From assembly GCA_022578965.1 (NCBI GenBank), contig MU400820.1, positions 1 to 35,859 on the forward strand: 35,859 bases of DNA. The letters run 5' to 3'. This stretch comes from Xylaria sp. FL1777 (taxonomy: Eukaryota > Ascomycota > Sordariomycetes > Xylariales > Xylariaceae). The position numbers were made by a program, and so were the translations under genes. Below the pieces are notes generated by a model. The model saw only the letters and a program-made list of their open reading frames with translations, searched no databases and was not told the DNA's origin. Of the stretch, positions 33,810 through 35,859 are shown in pieces; positions within the stretch are counted from its first letter, which is position 1; every line of letters begins with the position of its first letter.

Positions 33810-34865
33810 GCAGGCACATATACATTGCATCACGTTGAGTGCAGCAACGCATATGTTATTTGATGATCTTCACTATATATAATTTTCTTAGAGATAAGCA
33901 AATTATATGCGTCAAAGGGACTCTCCAACAAGTGGCGCGCAGATGGCACTCTCTGGGCTCTTCAGGATAGAACTCCTTACCAACAATTAATCAAGCCTAT
34001 TATAGTGAAATAAGAGTCATGGGCTCGGCCTATTGTCTTCGTTAAGGACCTATCGTTATTGACACAGTATGATTCTAGCTGCAGGGACAAACATAAAGGC
34101 GAGTCCTGATAGCTCTTCCCGATCCGTTAATTTCTATCAATGTGTTTTCTCGCGTGTGTCTTTCGATCTTTCTATTAGGTTTCCAGGGTATGAAAGAAGG
34201 CCTATGTCCTAGACAAGGCCCGGACACGTCGGTCCCAAAGATCACCACGCTAGAAGAAAACCGAGAAGTGACAAAGCGCCCTCACGATGTTTAATAACCG
34301 TTTCCTTCCCGCACCAGTCCACAACAAAGAAAACGACCACCAACCCGGCATGTACAAGAAGGGCAGCGCAACCACCCGCCATTTTCGAGCTCGTTCATGG
34401 CTTGTTTGCTCCGTCTCATAGCCCAGCAGCCGTAGTTATTATAGACCCAAGTGCTCATTCTCTCATATATAAAAAAAGATATCTGTGTCATAAAATTTTA
34501 TTTTTTAATTCTTTTTTTTCCTTTCGTATTCTTCACTTCGTTTTATCTGGAGCTGCTGGCGGCTTGACATCGACGTCCAAGGCCGATCTGACGAGAAAAG
34601 GGAGAGAAATCACGAACCCCTTAAAAGCAAACACCAAATCCAGTACCCATATTAGCCTTCTATCGTCTTCACTTCTTACCCCCGGGTGCCTTTACTTTGT
34701 ATTGAGATTGCCGAATTCGAGAAACGAAAAACACCAAAAAACTACACAGTACACCTCAGCAAAGCTCCCAAGCAGAGACCTAAAATCCAGCCTCGGCTTG
34801 CACCTACAGGAACGCGTCGTCCAGAATCCCATCTAGCCTCATCAACTTCGATAAGAATCCGCCAG
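33810..34865. other. Intergenic region after orc3
   Basis: About 1.06 kb holding the orc3 3' end and the promoter and leader of the small gene at 34866. AT-rich TATATATAATTTTC lies near 33876. Pyrimidine-rich and A-rich stretches occupy 34480-34540. A frame open from about 34402 to 34836 reads as leader sequence with no domain. No gene can be supported. Confidence 0.5.
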
Positions 34866-35483
34866 ATGGAGGATCAGACCCAGAACCAACTCGCCATGCT
34901 CGGCGAGCGGCGCGCAGCCAACAACGCCGCCTTCAAGGAGAAGCTTCAGCAGATGGCGCTGCCCCTAGCCCCCCTGGTCCAGCTCACGACAGGCGACATA
35001 CACCCCTCGTTCCCATCGACGTTGCTGAAGTTCTGGCTGCTCACGGACGCGGAGCTCGAGGGGCTCGCGCATTTCTATCACCAGCGGACGCCATGTCGCT
35101 ACACATTCCACTACCCATGTCCCATCAACGTGAGTTTTGCCTTTCTCTTGTTTTCTCTCATTTCCCACCCCTTTCTTCACTCCCTTCCTACGCACACAAA
35201 CAATCCCCAACCCCCTGACATATACACTCGACTAGAAATAGATATAAATAGCTGTTTTTTTTGTTTTTTTTTTTGTTTTTTTTTTTTGGGACTAACTTCT
35301 TTGCAGTGGTCATCGGACATGTCTCTCGAAGAAAAGCGACGCAAGATAGGGCGATTCATCGGGCTTCGCGGCTGCGAGTCTCCCATCCACGTGCGCACTG
35401 AGGACGAGATCATGGAAGATGCCCGACGCGCTAGGATAGCGGAAGAGGACGAGATGTGGAGGCGGAAGTTGCCGTGGTACTAA
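34866..35483 (+). CDS. Small unidentified fungal protein
   Basis: Two exons, 34866-35129 and 35307-35483, join in phase 0 to 146 aa. The donor is GTGAGT and the acceptor TTTGCAG. The 177-bp intron is the longest coding-region intron in the window and has a long T tract before its acceptor. The protein is charged and has no signal peptide or membrane segment. It has an N-terminal helix (NQLAMLGERRAANNAAFKEK), a hydrophobic core (STLLKFWLLTDAELEGLAHF), an aromatic patch (CRYTFHYPCPINWSSDMS) and a charged helix (LEEKRRKIGRFIGLRGCESP), ending in RRKLPWY. The continuous sense across the splice and the codon pattern say it is real, and it looks like a conserved short protein, but I cannot name it. 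There is no in-frame ATG upstream in the open frame. Confidence 0.72.
   Translation: MEDQTQNQLAMLGERRAANNAAFKEKLQQMALPLAPLVQLTTGDIHPSFPSTLLKFWLLTDAELEGLAHFYHQRTPCRYTFHYPCPINVSFAFLLFSLISHPFLHSLPTHTNNPQPPDIYTRLEIDINSCFFCFFFCFFFLGLTSLQWSSDMSLEEKRRKIGRFIGLRGCESPIHVRTEDEIMEDARRARIAEEDEMWRRKLPWY
35250..35288 (+). repeat. T-rich tract in the intron of the small gene
   Basis: Three T runs of about 8-12 bases broken by single G residues lie just upstream of the TTTGCAG acceptor at 35300-35306. It acts as an extended polypyrimidine tract, or is simply a slippage-prone low-complexity run. Confidence 0.6.
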
Positions 35484-35859
35484 CTAACTAACTGCCTATG
35501 TAATTAAAGCGCCCACTTCCTGTTAAGGTGACAGGTCTCCTGCTCTTCTACTTCTTCTTAGCTCCGATCGGCTATCCGACTTTTAATATTTATTGTGTTT
35601 GCGTTTCCGTCATAGCGTTATAGCGGGGAGCATCGGGTTGGGATCTACACTTATCTAGAGTCGTGTTGCTCGGGAAGGGGATTTCGGCGTACGAAGGGGG
35701 ATGGGATAGAAAGTATGGGTGAGGAGAATTTGTATTTTTGGGGGGGGGGGGGGGGGGGGGGGGAAAAAAAAAAAAAAAAAAAAATAATTAAAAATTAAAA
35801 AAAAATAAAAAAAATAATATTTAATAATAAAAATTGGTGCGAGATAATTTTACCGTGGG
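35484..35859. other. Downstream flank of the small gene
   Basis: This is the 3' flank of the 34866 gene, then a long homopolymer block and AT-only DNA at the window end. No coding sequence is visible. Confidence 0.5.
35740..35835. repeat. G24-A21 homopolymer block and AT-only tail
   Basis: Twenty-four G residues (35740-35763) are followed directly by 21 A residues (35764-35784), then about 50 bp made only of A and T. This differs sharply from every other part of the window. It could be a true low-complexity tract, the edge of an AT-rich block, or an assembly error near a sequence end. Confidence 0.7.

Noticed and set aside
35740..35859. Telomere or transposon edge at the window end
   Set aside because: There are no TTAGGG-type repeats, terminal inverted repeats or transposase frame, only homopolymers and AT-only DNA.
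1..35859. Biosynthetic cluster, toxin, viral remnant, CRISPR or mobile element
   Set aside because: No polyketide or peptide synthase, transporter set, transposase, reverse transcriptase, capsid-like frame or spaced repeat array was seen on either strand.

Overview
This window looks like ordinary nuclear DNA of a filamentous ascomycete (Pezizomycotina, most like Sordariomycetes; the class is an inference). The reasons are genes with few short introns (mostly 48-135 bp, GTATGT/GTAAGT-type donors), protein families with typical filamentous-fungal architecture, and AT-leaning intergenic DNA full of short TACCTA/TAGGTA words. I see no tRNA, rRNA, transposon, CRISPR array or secondary-metabolite cluster. 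All exon joins were read by eye from splice signals, frame continuity and family conservation.

Layout, left to right. 1-2473 is non-coding and rich in TACCTA-type words. 2474-3378 (+) is a small bZIP-type regulator. 4760-7804 (-) is NOP14, a small-subunit processome protein. It is divergent from 8202-9260 (+), an unidentified protein with one predicted membrane anchor. 11536-14166 (+) is a CLIP-170 microtubule plus-end protein with a CAP-Gly domain, a coiled coil and two C-terminal zinc knuckles. 16171-19456 (+) is a GH38 alpha-mannosidase of the Ams1 type. 20345-21451 (-) is an unidentified Gln/His-rich protein. 23170-26485 (+) is the mitochondrial MutS homologue MSH1. 27063-28217 (-) is ribosomal stalk protein P0, with a 7-nt last exon. 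28634-31051 (-) is a mitochondrial PPR-type protein, divergent from 31477-33809 (+), ORC3. 34866-35483 (+) is a small unidentified protein. The window ends in a G24-A21 homopolymer block and AT-only sequence.

Functionally this is a housekeeping block: ribosome synthesis (NOP14, P0), DNA replication (ORC3), mitochondrial genome maintenance and expression (MSH1, PPR protein), cytoskeleton (CLIP-170) and glycan turnover (Ams1). The genes do not form an obvious pathway. I found no clear previously undescribed system. The points most worth a second look are the P0 terminal micro-exon, whose intron has no in-frame stop; an upstream reading frame whose TGA overlaps the MSH1 start as ATGA; two perfect 16-bp palindromes; the dispersed TACCTA/TAGGTA words; and three conserved-looking proteins I cannot name.
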